This document shows, piece by piece, positions 23,059-36,200 of a stretch of 64,000 nucleotides of DNA. Position numbers and translations under genes: made by a program. The stretch spans positions 2,294,001 through 2,358,000 of the forward strand of contig JANFAH010000006.1 of the NCBI GenBank assembly GCA_024663395.1, given 5' to 3'. This DNA is from Pisolithus tinctorius (lineage: Eukaryota > Basidiomycota > Agaricomycetes > Boletales > Pisolithaceae). How positions within the stretch are numbered: position 1 is the stretch's first letter; every line of letters starts with the position of its first letter. The notes under the pieces were generated by a model. That model made no database searches. It was not told the DNA's origin and worked only from the letters and a program-made list of their open reading frames with translations.

Positions 23059-26000
23059 GACGGGGGGCGTTAACTACTGTGGGGCTTGCGAGCGTGCAAT
23101 GAACCAACCTGGTTCTTCCCGGGCTGAACAAGATCAGTAAGTGTGTGCGTTACCTCCCTATCGCACTGCCCCGTGCTCGTGAGGACCCTGCTCTCCCCCT
23201 CCCCCCTTGTTGGTGATTTTACGTTGTTTTCCTTTTTGACATTATGTTTGTTTGAGCTAGAGAGACGGGTTGCCAGGGACATTTTACGTATCACGTGTTC
23301 GCACCGATGTAGAGCTACTTCGTCCAATCCTTGTTCTGACTTTCGTGTACACACTTGATCGCTTGATCCTGCGCTCAGAATGCTTTTCGCATCATCTAAA
23401 GTATATTAAGCTGGTTTCGGACAGCGCAAGGCTCCTACTTGCTTCTACTCGTTCGTGATTGTTGATTGTACGATGTCCTGTCTTTTTTTTTCGCGTTCTT
23501 TGCCTCTACTGTTAACCCATGATTGCTATTCTGCTGTATACCGGTATCGTGCTTTTCATCGATTTGCATTCGACGATTCGATGACCCTCCATTTTTCAGT
23601 GGTCCAGCATGGCCCGAATTCTAGTTGTGAACAGGCGTCGTTAAGTTCACGTCCGATTCTCATCGCTTAGCACTTTCTAGCACGATTCAATGTCAAACGA
23701 GATAAAGTGGAATTATGGTAACAAATGACAGTTAGTGTCCTATGAAAAATCAAGCCGCCAAGCGGTTACACTTTTTTCCCCTTTCCCCTTGCCGAACGTC
23801 TTGGCGGAAGCTGACCCAAGGTTGACTCAACTTGGTTGCATGAGACCCTCTGCTTTCTTAACCATCCCCCTGATCGGGATATTTACTTGTCTGGATCACA
23901 GTTGTGATCATGGATTTGCATCCTCTCGGAAGTACTCCGTTGCTGTAGTGGCCAGTAAATTTGTGAACAAAGAGGTGCCTCGTGCCTGGACGTAAAAACT
24001 GTATGGTATTAGGGAACGAATCGAACAATGTCGGTAGGCTGTAAATTGCTTGTAGTTGTCCGTCATATAGTATTCCTTTCCCTGTTTTGCCAACTTGGCC
24101 CGCGGCATCGTATCGGCTGTTCAATATGTTTTTCCGGTCAGCGACGCGCCCGCGGGTGAATGGGCTGGGGAGGATCCAGAGCTTCGTCGCGTCCAAAGAC
24201 ACTGACAAACCCGTACGCGCATAGTACTATGCTGTTCTCATTATCCATGATCAGACGGGAAAATTCTACCCGTTATAACGATTGCTGATTGATCCGTTGA
24301 TAGTTAGTAAATACACGCACTATCAGCAAGGTAAATAAGGATTGGAGATTCTCTAGATCTAAGAAGACAGACATGCTCTTTGTTCTTTACTTCGATAGTG
24401 TATAATGGAACCGCTGGCTTCGAGTTCTTGTGCTAGTAGTAGAGCTGACACGCACCAGACTATTTTATATACGTAGCCATTACATGCACGTAGTGCAGTC
24501 CGGTCAACGGGCCCCTGTGTGGGGAGGTAGTCGTAACGATACGATCGGGGAATTTCAGAGGCCGGCTGCGCCGAAGATACGAAGCAAGGGTTAGCATGTA
24601 TCTTCTACCGCGACTCGGCCCGAGAAGTAGACAGGTGTTAGGGGTCATTGTGAAGTAGGAATTTTTGGCACTCAATCAATTCTTACTAAACCCTTGTCTG
24701 TACTAGGTGTTCCAGCAGTGCCTCCAACTTGTTCCGTCGAGCGAGATCCAGAGCATATGGCGATCGATCGAAACGGATGAATGCCTTTAACACGACAAGT
24801 GGCAGTACATACCACAGGCATGTCCGAAGTGATATCAATTCTGGTCAGTGGTTCCCGCTGCACGAACTTCCAAGTCAGGGCTCGACAATTTTAAGACTTC
24901 GGATGCCACGTTATTGGCCATATGCACACGCTGGATGTGCATGGCGTTTACACGAGTCTCGGCCATCGGCACCTTGAAGCTATTCACATATCATCTTGGC
25001 GCCTGTGGGGGTGGAGGGTCGGACCTTGAGATCTGGGTGGATGAAAAAGAAACCTCGAATGGCATATGGCCCGGAAACGGGAACATGTGCTGGTCGTCTT
25101 TAGTTGCAATTTGGCCCCACCATCCGCTCCAACACCTTAGCTACTGCGTAATAACTTCCTTCGGCGTTATACGGTGGGCGACGACTGGTCCGAGTAGGGA
25201 TTACCAATCGATGCCTTACCTACTGCTCTGGAGAATCGGGATCAGAACGGCGCCTTCAGGTGAAGGAGATGTATCGTATCCCTTTCTTTGGCTTCCTGGG
25301 CGCGAGCGGCACGGGGTGAATGAGCCTGAAGATACCCACCATACGTAAGATCGAAGTGGCGAGGAACAGCCGGTTTTTTTTTTCTTTTCCTTCTGGCCCA
25401 GGTCACTATCTGTGTATAAACACTACGCACGGTTGTGGGTGGGTGTGTGCGTGGCATGCAATCTCGACCCTGCTGCAGAATGCAGACTGTTTATGAGCAT
25501 CGGAGGCATCTTATCAGCGGATGCAGCAAAATTGTATTTGGTAAGAAGGTCTGTCTTCGGGAGGATAAAAGATATGAGTTCTTCTTTCAAGGCAAACGTG
25601 GTGGCACGATGGTTCACGTAAAGAGTTGGGGCACTGAACTCTGGGTATGATTTCCCGGATTGCATGTTACGTTCCCTAGAGTGGGAAGGCCGCCGACAGA
25701 GGTGAATAAACAATATCGGCCACGCCGTCAGTGGCGCCGTGAGAAAGCGCACGAGGAGAGGGCGGACACACAAAGATAAAGCTTGACGTGCGGTGGGGAC
25801 GCGGAAGCGGTTCCAAACCCCGTAATAGAAAGGTAAAGACGGCAGGTGGTCCGCTGTTCACATTTTTCTCCGAAGTAAGGCCATCGCGTGATCGTGATGG
25901 AAGTCGAGTTGGGTGGTTGATGGTATGACAGTGCCGCAGCAGGGAACAACGCGGAAGATTAGGAAAAAAGGTGATGTTAGTTCCTCGTCCAGTGCCGCTC

Positions 26001-26454
26001 ATTAACAAACCTGGATACAGCCATAAATATACACCGGTCGTTTCCAGGTTGCCATACCCTGATATGGATGAGTGCACGGAGCGAACTCGTATCAGCGCAG
26101 GAGCAGCAAAGCGGTGCCAGTCGAACCGCCCATTTTTGATCTGATCTCACTCAATGCAGAGAGTGTAGTGACGGTGGCATCGACACGAGGTGAGAGCCGT
26201 CGACAACGAATATACCAGGTTTGTTCCGAGGGCAAGAGGAGGGTGACGAGCTCGGAAGTTGCCGATGATAAGAGGGGTTAACTGCTCCGCGATATCAATT
26301 TACAATTCTCTTCCGGGCCATAAGGTTAACTCCGGACTATCCAAGAAGGGAAGGTGAGAATTATTACGTATGTAATAACCCAAAGCGCGAGGCCTTCCTA
26401 ATTGGGCTGCGGAGGAGTACCACCGCATTTCCCTCGGATAATTAGGGACTGGCT

Positions 26455-26515
26455 GGCCATCTCTCCTCCTTCACTGCCCCATCAGCCCTCCTCTCCTCTT
26501 TAGTCCTGGGGAACC
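26455..26515 (+). promoter_or_regulatory. Pyrimidine-rich tract upstream of the Zn2Cys6 gene
   Basis: The plus strand just before the start codon is dominated by C and T (for example CTCTCCTCCTTCACTGCCCC). Such CT-rich blocks often precede transcription starts in filamentous fungi. The regulatory role is inferred from position and composition only. Confidence 0.35.
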
Positions 26516-26552
26516 TCATTGGATGCCTGTGTCCCTCTGTTCCCCAGCTGCA

Positions 26553-29500
26553 ATGGACACACACATACTCAACGATCCGTCAAAAAAGCGTCGGAAGGGG
26601 GCCACTCGTCTGTCGTGTGCGGAATGCAGACGGTAACAGCTCCTAACCCCGTCATCGCTTCCCCGCTGACCACCACCGAAGACTCAAACTCCGCTGCGAT
26701 AGACAGATTCCCTGTGGATCCTGCGTTAAACGCGGTTGTGGTGCTATCTGTCCCGACGGTATGCATGCTTGACAGCCACAGATATTATGTCGGGCAACGA
26801 TTGACAGTTGTAATTATCAGGGTCTCTCACAACCGGCCAGGGGAACAGGTCTGTGTCGCCCTGCATATACTCATATTCCTTGCTTATATGCGCCCATTCA
26901 GGTTCGTCCTGGCCTCCACGACTGAACTCCACGACAAGATATCCGAGCTGTGCAATCGTGTTCGTCAACTAGAGGATGCCCTCAGAATTTCCCATTCCAT
27001 GGTGTCGGGCGACCGTCATCCTCTGCTCTCGGAAGAGCTTCTTCAGATCAAAGCCCCCTTGCAGCGGGAACCTCCGAGCCTCCGAAATGTCTCTAAAAAC
27101 GAAGTTAAGCGGGAGGACCAAAATAGTGAGGTCGTGGACGCTTTTGGCTCATTATCCATCAATGCCGCTGGCGGAGCGAACTATCATGGATCCATTGCAA
27201 ACTCTTGGGTAAGAACTGTGCCCGAGTCTTTGTTGAGTCGTATTGACGCTGTCGTCAAAACCTAGTATTTCCTCCAGGTAACACTCTCGTTCCTCCATTA
27301 TGATGCACGTCACTCAACTGCTACTACCGCAAAGAACGAAGTTTCGGAAGGTCCGGGAAGCGACTCAGACCGATTGAATGTTCTTAAAAGTTTGCTCTCC
27401 CCCATGATACTGGGCCGGAGCGGAGCATTTCCAATTGTGCCTAGTTCTCAACATCCACCCGTGGCAGAGAGCGAAGACCTGCGCCAGATATTCTGGAACC
27501 TGCCCGAAGCGTCAAAGGCGCAAGTCCTTGTTCAATCCTATTTTCGGCTGGGCACTTGGATGTATGCGGCAAGAAGTCTCTCCGCTATAAATCCAGCACT
27601 CACCAGCACCGCAGATACAACCCAATAAGCGAGCAGGACTTTAACGAAGAGATTTATCATATATTTTACGAACGAAACGCCCATCCGGCAGCAGATGATC
27701 CGCTCGTTTCGCACAAGCTCTCAGTGATGTTCATAGTCTTGGCTGTTGGGACCTTTATGAATACCCAAATACCAGCGTACAGCATTGACGCTGAGAAGTA
27801 CTACCACCTCGCCCGTGCAGCGCTCTTTCAACGCTCTCTCCTCGATAACCCAACAGTCAGCGCTGTGCAAGCACTGGTTTGTGTCTACTTCTACACGGTG
27901 GTCGCGATGCTGAGCAATTTCTATACCGTGATAGTTCTTGATGACTTTCTATCTCTTCCTTTCGGATCGACATGGCTCGAGTTCTGGCTCTCGATGGGTT
28001 ATGATGGGCACCACAATCAAAATCGCTCAAAGTGTAAGCACCCGTATCCGAACTCGTGTCCGCATGCGGTTATTGATAAAACCACCATTAAATTTTTCAG
28101 ATTGGCCTTCGTACGTTGCTTTACCGTCGCTTGTCATTTTTACGGTAGTTTTTGATCGGGCGTCCCTGGCATCCCCAGATCGTGACCCCAGCAAATGGCT
28201 CACTGACGCGAGGGAGATCTTGCGCCGCCGGACCCTATTCTGGGAGCTGTATACCTATGACTCCTGGCAGGTACGTCTGTTGAATTGACGTTTTCTTCCC
28301 CCAGTTTCACTCAGGGTTTTTGCTCTAGTGCATCACTTTGGGCCGTCCACCATCTTTCAATTTGGCCCATATAGACTGCAAGTTACCCTCCGCGGGGGAA
28401 GATGATGATTCATGTATGCACAGGTTTCACTTTTAGGCTGCTTGACTCTCAAGTCTTCGTCGATGACAGTCCACACTTGGAAACATCGCTTCACTTCGGA
28501 ATGCATGAGTGTCATCCACGATCAAGCGTTCGGTGCAAAGACTCCATCATACGACACTGTTCTACATTTGGACCGAAAGTTACGGGCGTTCCCTGTGCCG
28601 CCTAACCTTCAGGTGGTCGGTTTCGGAGGTTCGGCCAACTCTACCGAACCACGTCATCAAGACAGTGTATTAGTGATATTACAACGGCACATCGTGCTCG
28701 CGATACGAGAAATGAGTGAGTAGCGTACCACCTCTCTTCCATTTGTCAGGTTGTGTCGTGCGGCAATGCCCCGTAACACCATCGGGATGGCTTCAATGTT
28801 AGTCATGTAACAATTGAGGCTGACAAAATTGGCGCTATTAGATCTCTTGTCCCTTCATCGGAGCTTCTTCGCGCGCGCCCTCACTGACCATCCGAAGGAT
28901 CCGCTTGGAAGCTCCTATGGAACGTCTGTCATCGCGGCCTATCGTAGCGCAGGATCTCTCGTAGCCCTCATGCGGAATTTGCATACACAGATCAAGGAAC
29001 CGAGTGAGCGGATTTGGTTCCTATGGACTCACATGTTCTCCTGCGCAGTGAGTGCGGCATTCCCCTCGTGGATGATGATCTTGACGGCAAGTGTGTTGCA
29101 ACGATAGGTTGTATTGGGATCCGTTGTTACTCGATGTCCTTCAATGAGCCTGGCTCCGTCGGCACTTGTCCAGCTGGACTCTGCATGTGAACTTTTCTCG
29201 AAAACTGCCCACGGCTTCCGTGCACAGCCTGTCTTGGTAAGTCACCAAGTTGAGCGTATTTTGCGCGCGATTTGCGCTGGATATCTTTGCTATCTCAGCT
29301 GCAATTCGTCATGCATGCACACAGCGCGTCCTGTTTTTGATAGCCCCCCTGACGCCGACTATTGACAGGACATTATCATGACGCTGCGTGAAAAGGCACA
29401 CCACAGCCTGGAAGAGTACCGCAGCGGCAAGGTGCCCACAATTACGAGGCAATTGTCAAGCCAGTCCGAACCGCGTTCGCCGTTCAATGAAAATGACGAA

Positions 29501-30097
29501 CTTGTACTCTGCGGAAAGACAAGACTCGTCGACAGAAAGGACTCGATGACACCGTCACCGCCAATGTTGCCGTCTGCCGCGCTAGATCACTCGCCGACAT
29601 CATTCAACCCTGTTGTTCCGCTACCACTTGCGACATCCGGAGGCAATCAAGTCCATCCCTTCCTTGTGGACTACCTACGCAGTTTCTCGAATGCGCCTAA
29701 TAACCAATACCACGGCAACGGGCAGATGAATGGCAACGTGTCCTATGGAATGAACTCCCCATCGCAAGAACATCCTTTCCCCCAAGAATCGTTACTTGCG
29801 TCGTCGACACCGCCCTCTTACACTGGTGGAGAATACGATGACTGCCAGATGGCCGTACAACCTATGGAGCTGGTTTCGGGGCAGTTCCCGTCCTATTTCC
29901 CCGTGTACGACTACTCGTACGGCGGTGGCAATAGTGTGAATGGGTACAGCCAAAGGAACGGGAATGGGTCACATGTCAACGGGGCCGGCGTGCAAGTGCC
30001 CGGGAGGGGGATATCGCCAGAGGGCAACATGATGCTGAATGCGTGGCAAGAATTCGTGGATTCAAGTGTAAGTAGTAATGTAACATTTGGCAACTGA
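26553..30097 (+). CDS. Zn(II)2Cys6 fungal-specific transcription factor
   Basis: This is a predicted nuclear DNA-binding regulator. The ATG at 26553 gives MDTHILNDPSKKRRKGATRL and then the binuclear cluster, whose coding is split by an intron: C-X2-C-X6-C-X5-C-X2-C-X8-C, with DRQIPCGSCVKRGCGAIC in the second exon. A leucine-rich coiled coil follows (TELHDKISELCNRVRQLEDAL, about 26930-26985), the usual dimerisation helix. Then comes the fungal-specific regulatory domain, with SWYFLQ across an intron near 27210-27270 and NPISEQDFNEEIYHIFYE near 27620-27675. The C-terminus is Asn/Gly-rich and ends FGN. Many short introns interrupt the gene. Targets cannot be told from sequence. It lies 3 kb from the ABC fusion gene, with Rho3 between, so a role in that locus is possible but unproven. 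Confidence 0.9.
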
Positions 30098-30615
30098 GTT
30101 GCGTCTCTGGTGTATTTTTTTCTCGGGACTCTACACCCGTTTGTGCTGCTCTTTCTTGCTCATCTTGGCTGTGTACCTATCTAACTACATATATTCCCTC
30201 GAATAATCGCACGTTGCGAAATGTTGCATATTGTCGCCGTTGTTTGTATGACATCCATTTGTTGACTTCTTGGACCTGGCGCTCGACGTAAACAATGGCA
30301 AACAGCATCCTCGTCTCCGTGACAGCTGACAACACGGAAGCTGCAAGGCCTTTCGCATCAATAACTGGCTTGTCACCGCCGCTATCATCATTCTTTGGAG
30401 CGTGACACTCTGAAAGCGGACCCCACACGCACTACTGCGCTCAAATATTTTAGCCAGGGTTCTCTCGGATTATCCCTTGCTCTTCCTTTCTTCCGAATGG
30501 CGATTTGTGGCTCCTCGTCAAAAGCTGGATTCGGGCGTCGGCCAGTATGTCCATTTGGTTTGTTTGCAATGATGGTCACTAGCAGGACTGGTGGCACTGT
30601 CATCATTTCCTGGTC

Positions 30616-32029
30616 ATGGCGGTGATGCTGATGATGATGGCTGATGCTCCGTGCTTCTCCCTAACCAGGTGCAAAGAAAAGTCGTCGTGTGTGGAGATGG
30701 TGCATGCGGTGAGTGAACTTCTCTGTCATCCTTTGCGCGATTGCGATGGCCTCCCATGACTTCGCCTGTTTTCATGTCCCGGTGACTAATATAGACGCGG
30801 AAATGTAACCTCCGTTCAAGATCCATCAAGTTCTTTTTTCATATCTGGGCGTTACTGCTGTCACTGCGCCAACATGTGTGTACTGATGGCCATTCCCTTT
30901 TTCATCAGGCAAAACCTCGCTACTGAATGTGTTCACGCGGGGTTTCTTTACTCAAGTGTAGTGAGTACTAGATTTCCTGACCGCAGCATGCCACCCTGTT
31001 CACACTACTCGTCAACCCTGCCACGGTGGCTTTGTTCTTCGCGATCATGCGTTATGCTATCACCTGTTACTCAAACATCTTACCCTACTTCGTCCCTGCC
31101 ATACACTGCTCGCCCCTACGCCCTAACGCAGTGAACCGACTGTATTTGAAAACTACGTTCACGACATATGGGTGGACGATCAACTAGTTGAGCTCAGTCT
31201 ATGGGACACTGCCGGTAAGTAACCTTTTGACCGACCGCATCCATGTCTACGCTCTCCGGCTGTGCACGCTCCTGAGAGGCAGTGTTCTGACGCGTGAAGT
31301 GGATGACGCCAGGACAGGAGGAGTTCGATAGATTGCGATCGTTGAGTTACGCCGAGACACATGTGGTTATGATTTGTTTTTCTGTGAGTCATTTGACCGT
31401 TGATGGGTGATTAGGGGCTCTGGAGCTGACCGATCAACAGGTGGATAATCCCGTATCACTAGAGAATGTGGAGACGAAGGTGCGTGTTGCCTGCTGCTTT
31501 ACTGCATGTATGGGCGTTTGTCATTGAACGCCGCTGCGGATGTATCTTATAGTGGATCGAAGAGATAGTGGAACACTGTCCAGGTGTGAAGGTGTGCATG
31601 TGAAGCCTTCCTTTTCCAGCAGGGCCAATTCTGACTGGCATCTATCGTGGATAGCTCATACTTGTTGGTGAGTTTCTAGCATTTGGCCGCATGTCAACCT
31701 GGGAAATGCTCAAGCCACCCGCAGCACTGAAGTGCGACCTACGAGACGATCGCAATGTCGCGGAACGACTGGCTCGTCATGGTCTCCATTCTGTGCAATA
31801 CGAGGAAGGCCTTGCTGTCGCACGGCGGATAAGGGCGTCACGATACCTTGGTGAGAACATTTTCACTTTCGTAAAGCCCTCACTGTATAGTGATGTCCGT
31901 TTTTCGACACTTGTGGTGTTTGCAGAATGCAGCTCTAAACACAACCGCGGAGTCTCGGAGGTGTTCCATGAAGCTGCCCGCTTGTCACTGAGTACACGAC
32001 CCAAGGGTTCAGGGTGTACAATTATGTGA
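30616..32029 (+). CDS. RHO3: Rho3-type small GTPase
   Basis: Rho3 controls polarised exocytosis and actin organisation at growing tips. The sequence reads [20 protein letters not shown], then [21 protein letters not shown] (effector loop), [33 protein letters not shown] and [20 protein letters not shown]. It ends GSGCTIM, a CAAX prenylation motif. These features separate it from Rho1 and Cdc42 (which keep GDGAVGKT) and fit Rho3. Exons are very short, with several introns of about 50 nt or more. The start is inferred: an ATG at 30616 giving Met-Ala joined through a 47-nt intron (30622-30668) to GTGCAAAGA. Another upstream start is possible. No missing catalytic residue was seen. Confidence 0.9.
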
Positions 32030-33289
32030 CTTCAGGGATCGGGATGAGGTGATTTCGGACCGTCGCGAGTGTCATGATCTTTGCTATGGTTGTTTCCACA
32101 GACACTTCGTTTTGTTCATTATCTTACTGCAGCTGTCATCTCCTCCATCCGCAGACACTAATAGGCTGTCGCTAGCACTATGATGCCCTGTGACGGACCT
32201 AATTACGCACACTAGTGAGTAATTTTTCGATCGGATACTCGCTACGTTATGTACATCGGAGAGACCGCCCCGCATCCCGTATGTGGACAGGGCCTTCAGC
32301 CTCAAGCTTTAATACTTGCTACCCGGGATTAAACTGTGTGATCAACGTCAGGCTTCAGCTCCTCGGAGGCAAGGTGAAGACTGAGTACTCGTTGGGTGGC
32401 ATTTGTGTGGATTCCGAGGATGAAAATAGGCTCCGTAACGTGAAATTCGCAATGCAGTGGAACTGAGCGTTCTGGCATGACACGATGAATTCATCATCCC
32501 TCCGTTCGGTTTAGTACCTAGCATAACAGCCACACATCTTGAGGGCACTCGGGACCTATTAACGTGGCCGCCTTGCACTGGACATGGCTTACCTAAAACC
32601 AAAAGGCTCGAGTAAGACCAATGGAAAAATCAAGGGGTGTCAGGCTATCCTATTAGTAGCCGACTGTGATTTGGCAACAACTATATCGTACTTTTCCCCG
32701 CTAACGGGAGTCCTAATGTTTGATCATCAAGTTAGTAGTGTGGGGATGAAGCGGGGCCCGAGTTAGGCTGACTATTAGGGTGGGGGGTCACTCACGACCA
32801 AAATCGACAAGGTTTTACCGGCGGACCAATCTTTAATCTCCTGCCAAAATCGATCGGGAAGGATTTCGAGTATTTGATCGAGAGAACATGCCGGAAGCTT
32901 TACTTTGTTACTAGGCGGCCGCATTGCTACTTGCAGATTGTGGCGCCCAAAGGTAACTGTAGAGTGTGCCGATCCTGCACTTACGACAGGGGGACGAAGA
33001 GTCCAGGGATCATTTCATTACCGCGGACATTGGCTAGAGCTTTGACAGAACTATCAGCATTCAATTCAAACGCAAACGCAGGCGGTGAGCAGATCAGAAA
33101 CCTTGTGCCAATCCGCGAATCAAATATTCAATACTGATCGGTCTCCGACCCGGACTCTGGCAGTACTCGCCTACCTCGCAACTTTCCGAACGATACTAAA
33201 TGAGTGTCCTTCGCATTGATTGGTGCAAAAATATCAAAATGTGTAGTAGATTGTACGTAGTGCGTGGGTCCTAAGCAGTCTAGACAAGC
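32030..33289. other. Intergenic interval between convergent RHO3 and the ABC fusion gene
   Basis: About 1.26 kb between the 3' ends of two convergent genes. Only short, unsupported frames are present. No repeat, RNA gene or clear terminator was seen. Confidence 0.45.
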
Positions 33290-36200
33290 TCAAGGGCTGT
33301 TCCTTGCCGCAGCCATCAGCTTCGAGAACATGCTGTTGGGCCGTGTTAGGAGTTCCCTGGGAGAAGCAAACTCAACGGGCACGCCCTGTTCCATTACCAA
33401 TACCCTATCACATTCCTCGAGGATCCTATCACTCAATCGGTGCATGACACTGAGGATCGTAGCATTCGGGCAGCTTTGGCGCATTGCCTGTTGGATGAAC
33501 ACGTCCGCACCAGCATCGATCGACGCCGTGGCCTCGTCCAGGAGTAGGATCTTTGGGTTACGTAGGATAGCAGCCGCAAGGCAGAGAAGCTGGCGCTGGC
33601 CGACGGAATAATTAGAACCGTTGTCTTCCACGACAGTGTCGAGCCTGAACTCTTGCGAAGCAACGAACTGCTTAAGTCCGACGAGTTCGAGTGCTTGCCA
33701 GAGTGCCTTTTCGTCGCATTTGCCCTCAAAGTCCAGAGCGGAACGGATGGTGCCAGAGAAGATGAAAGGATCTAAGCCAGGACGTAAGTTGCACGTACGT
33801 CTCAAAGCAGCTTATGACATGCCTTGGGGGATCACCTCCATGGCCTGACGCAGAGTAGCCAAACCGACTGAGGTAATATCTATGACACCTTTAGACCAGC
33901 GACTACAAACTCAAAGAAAAAGCCCACCTCTTCCATCGATCTTAGCGGAACCAGAATAGGGGTCAATCATTCGCAGCAACAGAGACAGGAGCGTAGATTT
34001 CCCAGAGCCGGTTCTTCCCACGATGAAGACAGTTTCGCCGGGCTTGAAAGTGAGGTTGACGCTACGAAGAACCAGCTTGTCGGGGCGCGAAGGGTAGGCG
34101 GCACTGATGTCGCGAAGAACGATCTCTCCGCGCATGGGCCATATTTCTTTCGAAGGATCGGAACCGAGGTGTGCAGCTGGTTCCTGGGGAAGATTCTCGG
34201 TGTAATTCATCAGACGTTCGACGGAGTTCATCTGCAACATCAGATCAATAGTCGTTCCTAGTCCACCCAAGTTTTCAACATACCTCGGCCTCGACATTAG
34301 CAGAACTCTTGAGGAGCAAGTTTAAGAGGTAGGTAAAAGTGGACGCATATGTCAAAGAAAGAGCGAATTGAGTGCTGTTACCGACGACCTTTGTGTGCAC
34401 GAGCATAACAAGGGCAAAGACAACGACAGATGACAGTATTTCCATACGCAAGGTGACCCAGATTTCTGCAACGTATTAGCGGTGATATCAACACCGTTAA
34501 ACCTTACGCAAACGTACCGGCATGTATCCTCAAGAACGTGGGCCTGTTGCTCGTGTCAAGGAGGCCGCCGACTGCATTAGCGAAGTCGTGCTCGCGTCTG
34601 TAAGCCAAGATTGTTGGGATTCCGTCGAGTGTTTCGCTGATACGGGCTTGCAGTGGGCCGCGTTGTATAGACTCCAGACGCTTGAGCTCACGAAGGGACT
34701 TGCGGTAGAAGCGCAGAACAAACCAGTAAATGACAGTAATAGGGAACATGAAGGCTAGTTGCCAACGTCATCAGCAAAACAGGCGGGGATACTCTGTTAG
34801 ATTGTACTCACCAAGCATAATGGGAGTGCTATAGCCAACAATGATAACCGTCGACAGGAGGGTGCCAGCACCACCAATCAATTGGAAGAGCTGGGGCATG
34901 AGACGCTGGTCGATGGCCTCAATGTCCTTGGAGAAGCGGTTCATGATACGGCCGATAGGTTGGCCTTCGAACCACCACATGGGAGCGCGCAAGACACCTG
35001 AGAGTGCCTTGGAGTGGAAGGTACGACTAGCGCGGATCGTGCTCAGCAGAATGCTAACGTTCATGAGGACTGGTGGCCAAGATCAGCAGGTGATTTATGA
35101 CTCCATAGGACATACGTACTTAGAAGCAAAATAGATGCGAAACCGATGCCGTCGTAAATGCCGATCCATGCCCCTGCTTTTTCGTGGAACTTGTCCTCAG
35201 TCCACCATGTGAGCCACTGGCCCAGAATGATGACACTTCCTTGCAACATGATAATCTCCACGAACAGCATGACGGCCATGCTAGCCCCACCAGTTGCTTT
35301 GAGATACGCCCACCAGGTAGCAGCACCCACAGCGCCCACGTTACGTTCCTCATCGGCAATGAGTTTGTCGTTGGTCTCCTTCTTCTCCTCCGTAGCTTTC
35401 TTCTGAGCAGCCATGCTCTTGCGCTTATCCTCTTTCCTGCTTTCCTCACTGTCTTCAGAGAACGACTGGACATCGCTGAGCAGACGAGTAAGTTCCCCAT
35501 TCCTGCCGACAAGCTCCTCGAAGGTGCCTTGTTCAGCGATGGTTCCCTCGGAGACGACAATGATGTGGTCAACTTGGTTGAGATACTGAAGTTGGTGAGT
35601 GACGAGGAGACGAGTCTTTCCTCTGAGGCCTTTCTTAATGCAGTTATTGAAGACGCTACGGCCAACACGAGGATCAAGAGCAGCAAGCACGTCGTCAAAG
35701 AGGTATATATCGGCATCGGAGTAGACCGCGCGGGAGAGTGAAAGGCGAGCCTTCTGTCCACCACTAAGGTTGTTTCCCTTCTCGCTCATCTGGGTAGCCA
35801 AGCCGTGCGGGAAGCTCTCCAAGTCAGTGTCGAACGACGTGGTCTGAATGGCCTTTTGGAGCTGTTGCAAGTTAAGGGGACGGCCAAAGAGAATGTTATC
35901 CTGAATGGTAGTCGTCTGGATCCAGGGCTGCTGAGCGCAGTAAGCGATAGTGCCATTGCAGTCGACTTCGCCAGACACACGCATCATTTCACCAATGATA
36001 GCGGATAAGAGAGAACTCTTCCCAGATCCGACATGACCGACGATTGCGGTAAGAGAGCCCCGCCTAATAGCGATGTTTACGTTGCGCAAAAAAGGGAGAG
36101 GTCCAGAAAACTCCTCAGAAACCTTTCCCTTCTCAAGGTCAATGCTGTCGACGTCGTCGTCAATCTTTTTTTCTTGTCTTGTGGGAGCGGAAACTGGGCC

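Larger units (their letters stand above)
21735..26552. other. 4.8 kb gene-poor interval
   Basis: Apart from one doubtful minus-strand frame (22333-23058, listed separately) I could not support a gene here. Frames are short and in conflict. No terminal repeats or transposase motifs were seen. The last ~100 bp are rich in pyrimidines on the plus strand, as is common just upstream of fungal start codons. Confidence 0.5.

Noticed and set aside
32584..32766. 60-codon plus-strand frame with an ATG
   Set aside because: Short, no homology recognised and lies between convergent gene ends.
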